NCBI GenBank assembly: GCA_900548495.1
Contig: URKT01000025.1
Span: 1 to 25,765, forward strand
From: an uncultured Collinsella sp.
GTDB lineage: Bacteria; Actinomycetota; Coriobacteriia; Coriobacteriales; Coriobacteriaceae
Length of the DNA: 25,765 bases
Direction: 5' to 3'
Position numbers and translations under genes: made by a program. Of this stretch, positions 6,653 through 13,343 are shown in pieces. The notes below the pieces were generated by a model. It worked only from the letters and a program-made list of their open reading frames with translations, ran no database searches and was not told the origin of the DNA. Within the stretch, counting starts at the first letter, position 1. The number at the start of each line of letters is the position of its first letter.

Positions 6653-7029
6653 CGGCAGTCGGGGCAGAGACCCTCGAAGATGGTGTAGTGCGACGTGACG
6701 TGCCAGCCGATTTGCTCGGACGCTTTGGCGTCGAGCTGGGCATCGAAGGGGAGCGGTACGTCGATGACGCGGCTGCATGAGGTGCAGATGATATGTGCGT
6801 GCGGCTCGATCGTGCGATCGAAGCGGCTGCCGCCCGGCGTCTTGATGGAGAGGATCTCGCCGGCGTCGGCCAAGAGATTGAGGTTGCGGTAGACCGTACC
6901 GCGGCTGATTTTGTCATCCTGCGCGCGCACGACGTTGTAGATTTCGTCGGCGGTGGGATGGTTGTAGCTTTGGCGCACGGCGTCAAGAACCAGCTTTCGC
7001 TGCTTGGTATTCCTTCTTTGCACCGCCAT
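6649..7029 (-). CDS. perR: Fur-family regulator, PerR-like
   Basis: A metal-dependent DNA-binding repressor; PerR members sense peroxide through iron-catalysed histidine oxidation. The 126-residue product has an N-terminal winged helix (recognition region around SRGTVYRNLNLLADAGE) and a dimerisation domain with two structural zinc pairs, Cys82/Cys85 and Cys122/Cys125. The regulatory ligands Asp71, His77, His79 and Asp90 keep the exact spacing of B. subtilis PerR Asp85, His91, His93 and Asp104. Having Asp at the last site favours PerR over Fur. His24 would be the fifth ligand, with a one-residue offset. The start at 7029 follows GAGGCG. The acylphosphatase gene lies just upstream on the same strand. 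Confidence 0.8.
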   Translation of the reverse strand: MAVQRRNTKQRKLVLDAVRQSYNHPTADEIYNVVRAQDDKISRGTVYRNLNLLADAGEILSIKTPGGSRFDRTIEPHAHIICTSCSRVIDVPLPFDAQLDAKASEQIGWHVTSHYTIFEGLCPDCR

Positions 7030-7073
7030 GCGCCTCGCCTCTTTTCTATCAACGGTCGTAGGTAAATGATACC

Positions 7074-7091
7074 GTATTTAGCACACAATAC
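7074..7091 (-). promoter_or_regulatory. Possible autoregulatory dyad before perR
   Basis: GTATT-N8-AATAC forms a small dyad in the AT-rich stretch 45-62 bases before the perR start. Fur-family genes are often autoregulated, so it is a candidate operator. It is short and could be chance. Confidence 0.25.
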
Positions 7092-7501
7092 TAATAATGA
7101 GGACTGAAACCGTCTTCATTGGCAAGTGGGGCTCGGGCCTGGGCATCTACAAGGCGAAAACGCGTTCCCATGCGCTCGTAGGAGGCATGAAGTGCCTCGA
7201 GATGAGATAGGATGTCTGCCGGAGCTCCCTGTATCTCCATCTCGACTGAGCCGTCTTCCATGTTACGCACCCAGCCGGTGAGTGCGCGTGCCTGCGCGAG
7301 GTTGGTGTTGGTAAAGCGAAAACCAACGCCTTGGACTTGCCCCGCCCAGCGCAGGAAATAACGCAGGGAAGTGTCTTGAGTGGCCTCGTCGCTTGCAAGC
7401 ACGGTAAGCCTGCGGCGCAGCTCGAGCTCGACGTTTGACGGTTTTTGAGGCTCTCGACTGCCGCCGGTGACGCTGGAGAAGAACGTATCGAAGAGGCCCA
7501 T
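7091..7501 (-). CDS. Acylphosphatase with N-terminal extension
   Basis: Acylphosphatases hydrolyse carboxyl-phosphate bonds in small molecules. The domain occupies residues 46 to about 120: RYFLRWAGQVQGVGFRFT carries the phosphate-binding loop with Arg62, and WVRNMEDGSVEMEIQG provides Asn80. The Arg-Asn spacing of 18 matches the catalytic pair of the family. About 45 residues precede the domain (MGLFDTFFSSVTGG onward), which is unusual since acylphosphatases are normally about 90 residues. The start at 7501 lies two bases after the stop of the Gfo/Idh gene, suggesting translational coupling, though the site is weak. Any link between the two enzymes is not evident. Confidence 0.85.
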   Translation of the reverse strand: MGLFDTFFSSVTGGSREPQKPSNVELELRRRLTVLASDEATQDTSLRYFLRWAGQVQGVGFRFTNTNLAQARALTGWVRNMEDGSVEMEIQGAPADILSHLEALHASYERMGTRFRLVDAQARAPLANEDGFSPHY

Positions 7502-7503
7502 CG

Positions 7504-8610
7504 CTATGCCTGCTTGCCTGCGTCGGCCGGGAAGGTTATGCCGGCCTGCTGACGCACGGCATCCATGATGCGTAGTGAGACGAGCGTGACATCGCGGTAG
7601 TGGCCAAGCTCGTGGCGTCCCGCCGGGGTCTCCCAAATCTCTTCCTTGACGTTATCGATGCCGCCGATGGCGGTGATAAAGTCTGTGAGTTCGTATTCCA
7701 TGGTGTTGCTCGATTTGGGCAGGTCGAGCACGCGGCCGTTGTCGCCCTGTTCGCGCGGCGCCTCGGTCGCCGAGCCGCGTACGACGTCGCCGCGATAGTC
7801 GATGCGGACGTTGCGGGGCGTTGACAGATGGTCAATCTGGATAGTGCCACGCTCGCCTTCGATCTGCGAGGGCAGTAGGTCATTCGTAATTTTGGAGTGC
7901 GCGAGCTCGACGGAGATGCGGCCTCCGCCATAGCTGGCGAGGATGGAACCGCAGCCGTCGATGGGGCCGTGCGTGAGCTGTCGCGTGGTGGGGTCGAGCA
8001 GAGTAGTCATGCTCGTAAGGCCGGAGGGCATGCCGAAAATCTCGACCATGGGCTCGACGGCGTAGACGCCAATGTCCATGAGGGAACCCGATGCCATATT
8101 GCAGTCGAAGATATTGGTGGCGCGTCCCGCGAGAATCTCGTTGTAGCGCGAGGAATACTTGCCAAAGCGCAATGAGGCGCGGCGGATGGGGGCGATCTCG
8201 CCCAGGGCGTCCTCGATGGCGTGGAAGGCGGGATCGTGGAGGGGACGCATGGCTTCGAGGGCCACGACACCTGCTGCCTCGGCAGCGCGGAAGACTTCCA
8301 GCGCCTGCGCTTCGGTGGCGCAGAAGGGTTTCTCGACGATGACGTGCTTGCCACCGGCGATGCAGGCAAGGGCCTGCTCGTAGTGAAGTGCGTTAGGGCT
8401 GCCGATATAGACGGCGTCGACGTCGGCGGCTACCGCAAGCTCATCGAGTGACGTAAAGTTTCGCTCACCACCGCGCTCGGCGGTAAAGGCAGTACCGCGA
8501 TTGGCGTCGCGTGAAAGCGTGCCCACAAACGCGGCTTGGTCGTTGGCGTTGACGACCTGGATAAAGTCGTCGGTAATCATGGATGTGCCGATGGTTGCGA
8601 TACGCAACAT
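7504..8610 (-). CDS. Gfo/Idh/MocA-family NAD(P)-dependent oxidoreductase
   Basis: This family oxidises or reduces sugars, inositols and similar substrates with NAD(P). The 368-residue product opens with a Rossmann strand MLRIATIGTSMITDDFIQ; the glycine loop is a variant (GTSMIT for the usual GxGxxA). It then has the YIGSPNALHYEQA segment and the VEKPFCAT motif with the conserved lysine. The C-terminal half has the open beta-sheet domain with GSLMDIGVYAVEP. The start at 8610 follows GGGGGA. It is the first gene of an apparent unit with the acylphosphatase. A second, divergent member of the same family lies at 16020-17039. The substrate is not predictable from the sequence. Confidence 0.88.
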   Translation of the reverse strand: MLRIATIGTSMITDDFIQVVNANDQAAFVGTLSRDANRGTAFTAERGGERNFTSLDELAVAADVDAVYIGSPNALHYEQALACIAGGKHVIVEKPFCATEAQALEVFRAAEAAGVVALEAMRPLHDPAFHAIEDALGEIAPIRRASLRFGKYSSRYNEILAGRATNIFDCNMASGSLMDIGVYAVEPMVEIFGMPSGLTSMTTLLDPTTRQLTHGPIDGCGSILASYGGGRISVELAHSKITNDLLPSQIEGERGTIQIDHLSTPRNVRIDYRGDVVRGSATEAPREQGDNGRVLDLPKSSNTMEYELTDFITAIGGIDNVKEEIWETPAGRHELGHYRDVTLVSLRIMDAVRQQAGITFPADAGKQA

Positions 8611-8683
8611 GTGTCCCCCTTGCGTTGTTTGGCTTACAGGACGAGTGTAGCGCGGGAGGACACAAAAGCGTGCGAAAACGCCG

Positions 8684-9169
8684 TTACAGGTCGCTCTCGT
8701 TAAAGCCGGCGTCGATATCGAGGTTGCTGCCGTCGGCCGCCGTGGTGGCAAGCTCGTCGCAGCGCTCATTGAGCTCATGGCCGGCGTGGCCCTTAACCCA
8801 GATGAACTCCACTTTGTGTTTGCTCTTTGCGGTGAGCAGGCGCTCCCACAGATCGCGGTTCTTGACAGGCTGCTTGTTGGCGGTCCTCCAGCCTCGTTTT
8901 TTCCAGCCGTCAATCCAGTGTTTGTTGAAGGCGTTAACGACGTACTGCGAATCGGAATGGACCTCGACCTCGCAGGGGCGGTTAAGTGCCTCGAGCGCCA
9001 CGATGACCGCCATGAGCTCCATGCGGTTGTTGGTGGTCTTGGCGTAACCGCGCGAAAGCTCGGAGGTGAAGGTCTTGCCGGCGGGGTTGGTGTATTTGAG
9101 CACGGCGCCGTAGCCGCCGCGTCCCGGATTTGATCGGGCCGAGCCGTCGGTATAGATGATGACCTTCAC
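8684..9169 (-). CDS. rnhA: Ribonuclease HI
   Basis: Endonuclease that degrades the RNA strand of RNA-DNA hybrids. From the GTG start at 9169 the product has 161 residues. It contains all four metal-binding carboxylates, Asp8 (IIYTDGSARSNPG), Glu51 (NNRMELMAV), Asp73 (VHSDSQYV) and Asp138 (ERCDELA), and the catalytic His131 (VKGHAGHELNERCD). The basic protrusion (NKHWIDGWKKRGWRTAN) is present, as in E. coli RNase HI. The GTG is preferred because GAAAGGAAG lies just before it and it begins at the first beta strand; an ATG at 9220 would add 17 unconserved residues. Confidence 0.93.
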   Translation of the reverse strand: MKVIIYTDGSARSNPGRGGYGAVLKYTNPAGKTFTSELSRGYAKTTNNRMELMAVIVALEALNRPCEVEVHSDSQYVVNAFNKHWIDGWKKRGWRTANKQPVKNRDLWERLLTAKSKHKVEFIWVKGHAGHELNERCDELATTAADGSNLDIDAGFNESDL

Positions 9170-9207
9170 GGGCTTCCTTTCGTTGGGTACGTTTCGTGTG
9201 AGTGACC

Positions 9208-9239
9208 ATTGTAGCGCCATGCCCGCCGGGGGCTAGCAA
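9208..9239 (-). promoter_or_regulatory. Weak candidate promoter for rnhA
   Basis: Read on the minus strand, TACAAT (9208-9213) is a good -10 hexamer 38 bases before the rnhA start. The nearest -35 is TTGCTA (9234-9239) with a long 20-bp spacer. The -10 is the stronger half of this call. Confidence 0.3.
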
Positions 9240-9268
9240 TCTACGATTTCTATCCCGTCTTCCGACAG

Positions 9269-10171
9269 TTAGTTGGCATGGATGATGCGGTTGAGCTCGT
9301 CGAGGTATTGCTGCAAGAGGGGAGAGGGCTTGCGCTCGTCGTGCATGATATAGCCTACGTGCATCGTTGGGGCGTCTGCTAACGGGATCGATGCCATACC
9401 CCATTGCATTTCATTGGAGAGGACACCGGTCGACAGGGTGTAACCGTTCGACGTGATAAGTAAGTTAGTAAGTGTTCCGCGGTCCGAGATTCGTATGTTG
9501 CGGTCGCAAGGGATATAGCTAAAAGGTTCCTCGGCGTAATAGAAGGAGTTTGAGGTTCCCTGCTCAAAGCTGTAGCGCGTATAGGGTGTGAGGTCGGCAA
9601 GGGACAGCTGCGGGCGGCGGGCAAGCGGGTGGCGCTCGCTAACGAAGACGTGGACCGTCGCGTCGAATAGGGGATGGAAGCTCGCGCGCGCATCGGCAAA
9701 AGCCTTCTGCAGAACACGGGCGTTAAAGTCGTCCAGATACAGGATGCCGATGTCGCTGCGAAACGCGCGGACGTCATCGATGATCTGCGATGTGGTAGTC
9801 TCGCGCATGATGAACTCGAACTTGCTGTCGCGGCAGCGCTCGACCACGTTGACAAAGGCCTCGACCGAAAAGGCGTAGTGCTGGGCGGAAATGGCGAGGC
9901 GGGCTTGCGGGGTGCCGCCGTCCTCGTAGCGCGCCTCGAGCATATCGGCCTGCTCTACGACCTGGCGCGCATAGCCCAAAAGCTCGGTGCCGTCGTTGGT
10001 GAGCGTGACGCCGCGGCTGGAGCGCGTAAAGATCTCCAGGTGGAGCTCCTGTTCCAGGCTTTTGACGGCGTTTGAGATGCTGGACTGAGCGGTATAGAGG
10101 CGCTGAGCTGCGGCATTGATTGAGCCGGACTCTGCTACGGCGATCAGGAAACGAAGCTGCTGGAGGGTCAT
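9269..10171 (-). CDS. LysR-type transcriptional regulator, divergent from metY
   Basis: A 300-residue LysR regulator. Residues 1-60 form the winged helix (MTLQQLRFLIAVAESGSINAAAQRL, TAQSSISNAVKSLE, FTRSSRGVTLT), followed by an effector domain of the periplasmic-binding fold. The start at 10171 is preferred because AAGGA lies 8 bases before it; the ATG at 10180 is only a base or so after that site. The gene is transcribed away from metY, and a classic ATC-N9-GAT dyad lies between them, so it probably controls metY and itself. LysR regulators such as CysB, CmbR and MetR often respond to sulfur metabolites, but the effector here is not known. Confidence 0.88.
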   Translation of the reverse strand: MTLQQLRFLIAVAESGSINAAAQRLYTAQSSISNAVKSLEQELHLEIFTRSSRGVTLTNDGTELLGYARQVVEQADMLEARYEDGGTPQARLAISAQHYAFSVEAFVNVVERCRDSKFEFIMRETTTSQIIDDVRAFRSDIGILYLDDFNARVLQKAFADARASFHPLFDATVHVFVSERHPLARRPQLSLADLTPYTRYSFEQGTSNSFYYAEEPFSYIPCDRNIRISDRGTLTNLLITSNGYTLSTGVLSNEMQWGMASIPLADAPTMHVGYIMHDERKPSPLLQQYLDELNRIIHAN

Positions 10172-10190
10172 CGGCGCCATCCTTTCGAGT

Positions 10191-10211
10191 GTTATCTATA
10201 TAACCGATAAC
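10191..10211. promoter_or_regulatory. LysR-box dyad between the LysR gene and metY
   Basis: GTTATC (10191-10196) and GATAAC (10206-10211) are perfect inverted repeats 9 bases apart, giving the ATC-N9-GAT / T-N11-A form of a LysR-family operator. The dyad is 20 bases before the LysR start and 21 bases before the metY -35, the usual activator position. Confidence 0.6.
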
Positions 10212-10231
10212 AGGTTAGCGCTTTTAAGTGA

Positions 10232-10260
10232 TTGACCGAGGGAAACAATGCTCGTACTAT
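10232..10260 (+). promoter_or_regulatory. Promoter of the metY transcript
   Basis: TTGACC (10232-10237) and TACTAT (10255-10260) are separated by an ideal 17 bp. Transcription would begin near 10267, giving a leader of about 178 bases before the metY start. Confidence 0.7.
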
Positions 10261-10328
10261 TCAAAACACACAAAGGCGGTAGGTAATTAAGCCAAACACG
10301 GAACCGGGATGTGAAAGGAGGCCCGCAT

Positions 10329-10382
10329 ATGAATTGCTTACCAAGACGAATGCCGGGCTCCTGTTTGCGCCCGTCGGCGTGA
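10329..10382 (+). CDS. 17-codon leader peptide in the metY 5' leader
   Basis: A very strong ribosome binding site (AAAGGAGG, 10314-10321) lies 7 bases before an ATG that opens the peptide MNCLPRRMPGSCLRPSA, ended by TGA at 10380. The peptide has two Cys, two Met and three Arg codons, and it precedes a gene that makes homocysteine or cysteine, so it is a candidate attenuator peptide. The ribosome binding site can pair with 10354-10362 inside the peptide's own 3' half (9 bp with one bulged G). Translation of the peptide could therefore alter the leader fold. It could also be a chance short frame; conservation would decide. Confidence 0.5.
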   Translation: MNCLPRRMPGSCLRPSA

Positions 10383-10444
10383 TCAGGAGACAGCGACTTA
10401 CTTCTCTCTAATTTATTAACTTTTGTTCGATCAAGGAGATCATC

Positions 10445-11755
10445 ATGAGCCAGTTCATCAACAACCCCGAGCACACCTTTGGTTTCGATACCCTGCAGCT
10501 TCACGTTGGCCAGGAGAGCGCCGATCCCGCATCCGACTCCCGCGCCGTGCCTATCTACCAGACCACGAGCTATGTGTTCCGCAACTCCCAGCACGCCGCC
10601 GATCGCTTTGGTCTTGCCGACGCCGGTAACATCTACGGCCGTCTGACCAACTCCACCCAGGGCGTCTTCGAGGACCGTATCGCCGCACTCGAGGGTGGTG
10701 TGGCAGGTCTTGCCGTCGCCTCCGGTGCTGCTGCCATCACCTATACCCTGCAGGCTCTTGCCCAGGCCGGTGACCACGTGGTGGCTCAGAAGACCATCTA
10801 CGGTGGCTCCTACAACCTGCTGGAGCATACGCTCTCCCAGTTTGGCGTCGAGACCACCTTCGTCGATGCCCACAACCTGGACGAGGTCGAGGGCGCCATC
10901 AAGGACAACACCACGGTCATCTACCTCGAGACGCTCGGCAACCCCAATTCTGACATCCCCAATATCGACGCCATCTCCGAGATCGCCAAGAAGCACGGTT
11001 TACCGGTTGTCGTCGACAACACCTTCGGCACCCCGTATCTGTTCCGTCCGCTGGAGCATGGTGCCAACATCGTCGTCCACTCCGCAACCAAGTTCATCGG
11101 CGGCCACGGCACCTCGCTGGGCGGTGTGATCGTCGACGGCGGTAACTTCGATTGGAAGGCGAGCGGCAAGTATGAGCAGATCGCCGAGCCCAACCCCTCC
11201 TACCATGGCGTCTCGTTTGCCGAGGCTGCCGGTCCCGCCGCCTTCGCAACCTATGTCCGCGCCATCCTGCTGCGTGACGAGGGCGCCTGCATCAGCCCGT
11301 TCAACGCTTGGATCCTGCTCCAGGGCACCGAGACTCTGTCGCTGCGCGTTGACCGTCATGTCGAGAACACCAAGAAGGTCGTTGAGTTCCTGGCTGGTGA
11401 TAGCCATGTCGCCAAGGTGAACCACCCGAGCCTGTCTGAGCACCCCGATCACGAGCTCTATCAGAAGTACTTCCCCAACGGCGGTGCCTCGATCTTTACC
11501 TTTGAGATTAAGGGTGGCCAGGAGGCAGCTTGGAAGTTCATCGACCATCTGCAGGTCTTCTCGCTGCTCGCCAACGTGGCCGACGTCAAGTCGCTCGTCG
11601 TGCACCCGGCTACCACTACGCACTCCCAGCTCTCTGCCGAGGAGCTCGCCGAGCAGAACATCACGCCCTCCACGATCCGTCTTTCCATCGGTACCGAGAA
11701 CGCCGAGGATATCATTTGGGATCTGAAGCAGGCCTTCGCCGCGCTGGACGAGTAA
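10445..11755 (+). CDS. metY: O-acetylhomoserine sulfhydrylase
   Basis: A PLP enzyme of the Cys/Met metabolism family that makes homocysteine (methionine path) from O-acetylhomoserine and sulfide. The 436-residue length and the GNPNSDIPNIDAISEIAKKHG segment favour MetY over cystathionine gamma-synthase (about 380 residues). Asp191 (VVVDNTFGTPYL) should bind the pyridine nitrogen, and Lys216 (VHSATKFIGGHG) is the PLP Schiff-base lysine. The Tyr/Arg phosphate motif YGRLTNSTQ is also present. The ATG follows AGGAGA. Codon choice (many C-ending codons) suggests high expression. It has its own promoter, a regulated-looking leader, a divergent LysR gene and a strong terminator, so it is monocistronic. 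Its exact sulfur and carbon substrates are inferred from family. Confidence 0.9.
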   Translation: MSQFINNPEHTFGFDTLQLHVGQESADPASDSRAVPIYQTTSYVFRNSQHAADRFGLADAGNIYGRLTNSTQGVFEDRIAALEGGVAGLAVASGAAAITYTLQALAQAGDHVVAQKTIYGGSYNLLEHTLSQFGVETTFVDAHNLDEVEGAIKDNTTVIYLETLGNPNSDIPNIDAISEIAKKHGLPVVVDNTFGTPYLFRPLEHGANIVVHSATKFIGGHGTSLGGVIVDGGNFDWKASGKYEQIAEPNPSYHGVSFAEAAGPAAFATYVRAILLRDEGACISPFNAWILLQGTETLSLRVDRHVENTKKVVEFLAGDSHVAKVNHPSLSEHPDHELYQKYFPNGGASIFTFEIKGGQEAAWKFIDHLQVFSLLANVADVKSLVVHPATTTHSQLSAEELAEQNITPSTIRLSIGTENAEDIIWDLKQAFAALDE

Positions 11756-11815
11756 GGCGACTTGTGCAAGGACCCCTTGCGACTCGATAGGTATAACTGC
11801 ATAAAATGCCTGCTC

Positions 11816-11856
11816 AAGGCGCCTGTGCGAACAATGGTTGCACAGGCGCCTTTTTT
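11816..11856 (+). terminator. Intrinsic terminator of metY
   Basis: A perfect 13-bp stem, AAGGCGCCTGTGC (11816-11828) with GCACAGGCGCCTT (11840-11852), an 11-nt loop and a run of six T. Textbook rho-independent terminator. Confidence 0.92.
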
Positions 11857-11942
11857 GCATAGAGCGGGTGCAAAAACAGGGTTTTTGGCATGCTTTATGC
11901 AATCGAGATGTGGAAAACTCCTGTTAAGAGGATGTGAGTTTT
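11857..11942. repeat. Tandem imperfect hairpins before the interrupted secreted-protein gene
   Basis: Hairpin 1 (11857-11900) pairs GCATA...TATGC at its base and CAAAAAC (11871-11877) with GTTTTTG (11881-11887) at its tip. Hairpin 2 pairs AAAACTC (11914-11920) with GAGTTTT (11936-11942). A third short pair, GTTTTAC with GTAAAAC, follows around 11938-11975. The stretch 11857-12067 holds no gene. The structures may be remnants of a repeat element or regulate the next gene. Confidence 0.4.
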
Positions 11943-12067
11943 ACGCAATTGACGTGCGCCTTTTGAGTAAAACCGCAGGTCGCGATTTGCTCGGGGTACT
12001 ATGCAGCGCGATCGAATCACACGCAGCTCAAACGCAGCAAAAACGCACTACGGAGGTTTCTAGCTAC

Positions 12068-12841
12068 ATGAGGATCGATTCACGAAAACCGAAAGCCGCC
12101 GCCCTTTCCGCCGCTCTGACCGTGGCACTTTTGGCGGGCGCCGGTGCAACCGATGCCCACGCGGCAACACTATCCGATACGGTTTGACCTACGCCGTCCG
12201 AGGCGACGCTGGTGCAGCCCGTTGACTATCGCGGCGATGGTTATGGTTCCATGCAGGAGTGGAACGCCTCGATGGAGGCCAAGCGCGATTCCCTTGAGAT
12301 GCGCGCTCAGATCATTATGAATATGTATGGCGACTATGCTACCGATGACGAGCGTGCTGTGCTGCAGGGTTGCATCGACGGTGCGGGTAGCCTGTTGACG
12401 ATGGGGGAGGTCGACGCCAAGTCGACCGAGCTCGATGAGCTGCGCGCTGCGCTTGAGGATGCCAAGCGCGAAGCGCTCGAGGCTGCCGCCGAGGCGGAGG
12501 CTGCCGAGGCCGCCCAGGCTTCGTACTACAACGCCGGTTACACTCCGTCTTACGCGTCTGCCGCGTCCTACGCGAACGGATCGGGCCTGACGCGCTCTGC
12601 GGGTGTCAATAACTACAACGGGCGCCGCGAGACCTATTACAGCAGCAATGTGCTTTATCACTATCGCACGGGCGAATGAACTCAGGATTCTGAGGGCTTC
12701 TGGCGCGATTCCGACGGCTATTACGTTGTTGCCGCGGGCGATATGGCCCAGGGCTCGACCTTTACGGGCTCCAAGGGTGATTGCAAGGTCTATGACTCCG
12801 GCTGCGCTGCCGGAACCACCGATTACTACACCGGTTGGTAA
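12068..12841 (+). pseudogene. Secreted coiled-coil protein with a 3D-like C-terminal module, interrupted by two in-frame TGA codons
   Basis: One reading frame of 257 codons runs from ATG 12068 to TAA 12839-12841 with no frameshift. It is broken only by TGA at 12185-12187 (codon 40) and TGA at 12677-12679 (codon 204). A GGAGG site lies 11 bases before the ATG. Residues 1-33 are a Sec signal peptide ending near DAHA-A. An alanine/glutamate-rich coiled coil follows at about residues 120-155, then a Tyr-rich linker. The C-terminal module (ETYYSSNVLYHYRTGE, then GFWRDSDGYYVVAAGDMAQG and KVYDSGCAAGTTDYYTGW) resembles the 3D/double-psi-barrel domains of cell-wall proteins. The second TGA stands where such modules, as I recall them, have Trp (RTGEWT), so a TGG-to-TGA change is likely. 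Either a recent pseudogene or a case of stop-codon readthrough. As annotated, only a 39-residue secreted fragment would be made. Confidence 0.7.
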
Positions 12842-12866
12842 TTTTTCTGCATCACGGATATTTGGC

Positions 12867-12914
12867 GGACGGGCGTCTTTACCGAGCTTTAGGGCAACGT
12901 AAGGACGTCCGTTC
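12867..12914. repeat. 16-bp inverted repeat with wobble pairs after the interrupted gene
   Basis: GGACGGGCGTCTTTAC (12867-12882) pairs with GTAAGGACGTCCGTTC (12899-12914) along all 16 positions, three of them G-T wobbles, around a 16-nt loop. There is no T tract. It lies 25 bases after the TAA of the interrupted gene and may terminate or stabilise that transcript. The remaining gap to 13027 shows nothing else I can support. Confidence 0.5.
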
Positions 12915-13027
12915 TATGTATGCGTTTGAGTTAACAGAGCCCTTACCGTGGCGGTACGCTGGGCGTATGGATGCGGGGCACACTGGTTCTTGAGAAATAA
13001 GGTCTTTCTCTTGGAGGAAGTGGTCTT

Positions 13028-13234
13028 GTGAATGCTCGAGATATTGCCGTTGCCGCCGTCGCGTTGATGCTTGGCTGCCTTGGTCCCACGGCCGCGCTCG
13101 TCGCGGACATGCAGGGGACATGCGGGGCTGCTCCTATCGTGGTCGGCGCGCTGATCGCGGCCACGCTGCTGGGAAGCGCAGGCGTGGTTCTTTGCCGCGA
13201 CGATGAGGACGAGGTGCCGGGGTCGCAACGCTAA
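13028..13234 (+). CDS. Small two-helix membrane protein, unknown function
   Basis: A 68-residue product not recognised. It begins at a GTG 10 bases after a strong GGAGG site (13013-13017). Two hydrophobic segments, about residues 6-27 (IAVAAVALMLGCLGPTAALV) and 36-56 (APIVVGALIAATLLGSAGVV), should form a helical hairpin. A short loop with one Cys joins them, and a charged tail (RDDEDEVPGSQR) follows. The gene stands alone and is closed by a strong terminator at 13276-13310. The good ribosome binding site and closed unit argue that it is real. Confidence 0.55.
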   Translation: MNARDIAVAAVALMLGCLGPTAALVADMQGTCGAAPIVVGALIAATLLGSAGVVLCRDDEDEVPGSQR

Positions 13235-13275
13235 CTGTTGTGAGATCGGCCGCCGGTCATAGACGAAGATGAAGG

Positions 13276-13310
13276 CCGCCGCAGGGGAAAGGTTCCCTTG
13301 CGGCGGTTTT
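13276..13310 (+). terminator. Intrinsic terminator after the small membrane protein
   Basis: 14-bp stem CCGCCGCAGGGGAA (13276-13289) with TTCCCTTGCGGCGG (13293-13306), one wobble, a tight 3-nt loop and TTTT. It may also serve the convergent ketopantoate reductase gene. Confidence 0.85.
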
Positions 13311-13343
13311 GCTGTTAAGGCTGTTGAATGCGGCGCGTCGGCG

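Noticed and set aside
10267..10444. T-box or SAM riboswitch in the metY leader
   Set aside because: No T-box AGGGTGG core and no SAM aptamer consensus could be found; the upstream ORF is the better explanation.
12185..12679. Genome-wide recoding of TGA as a sense codon
   Set aside because: The aldo/keto reductase gene ends at TGA (15927-15929) right before a new element and gene, and other genes show Trp as TGG.
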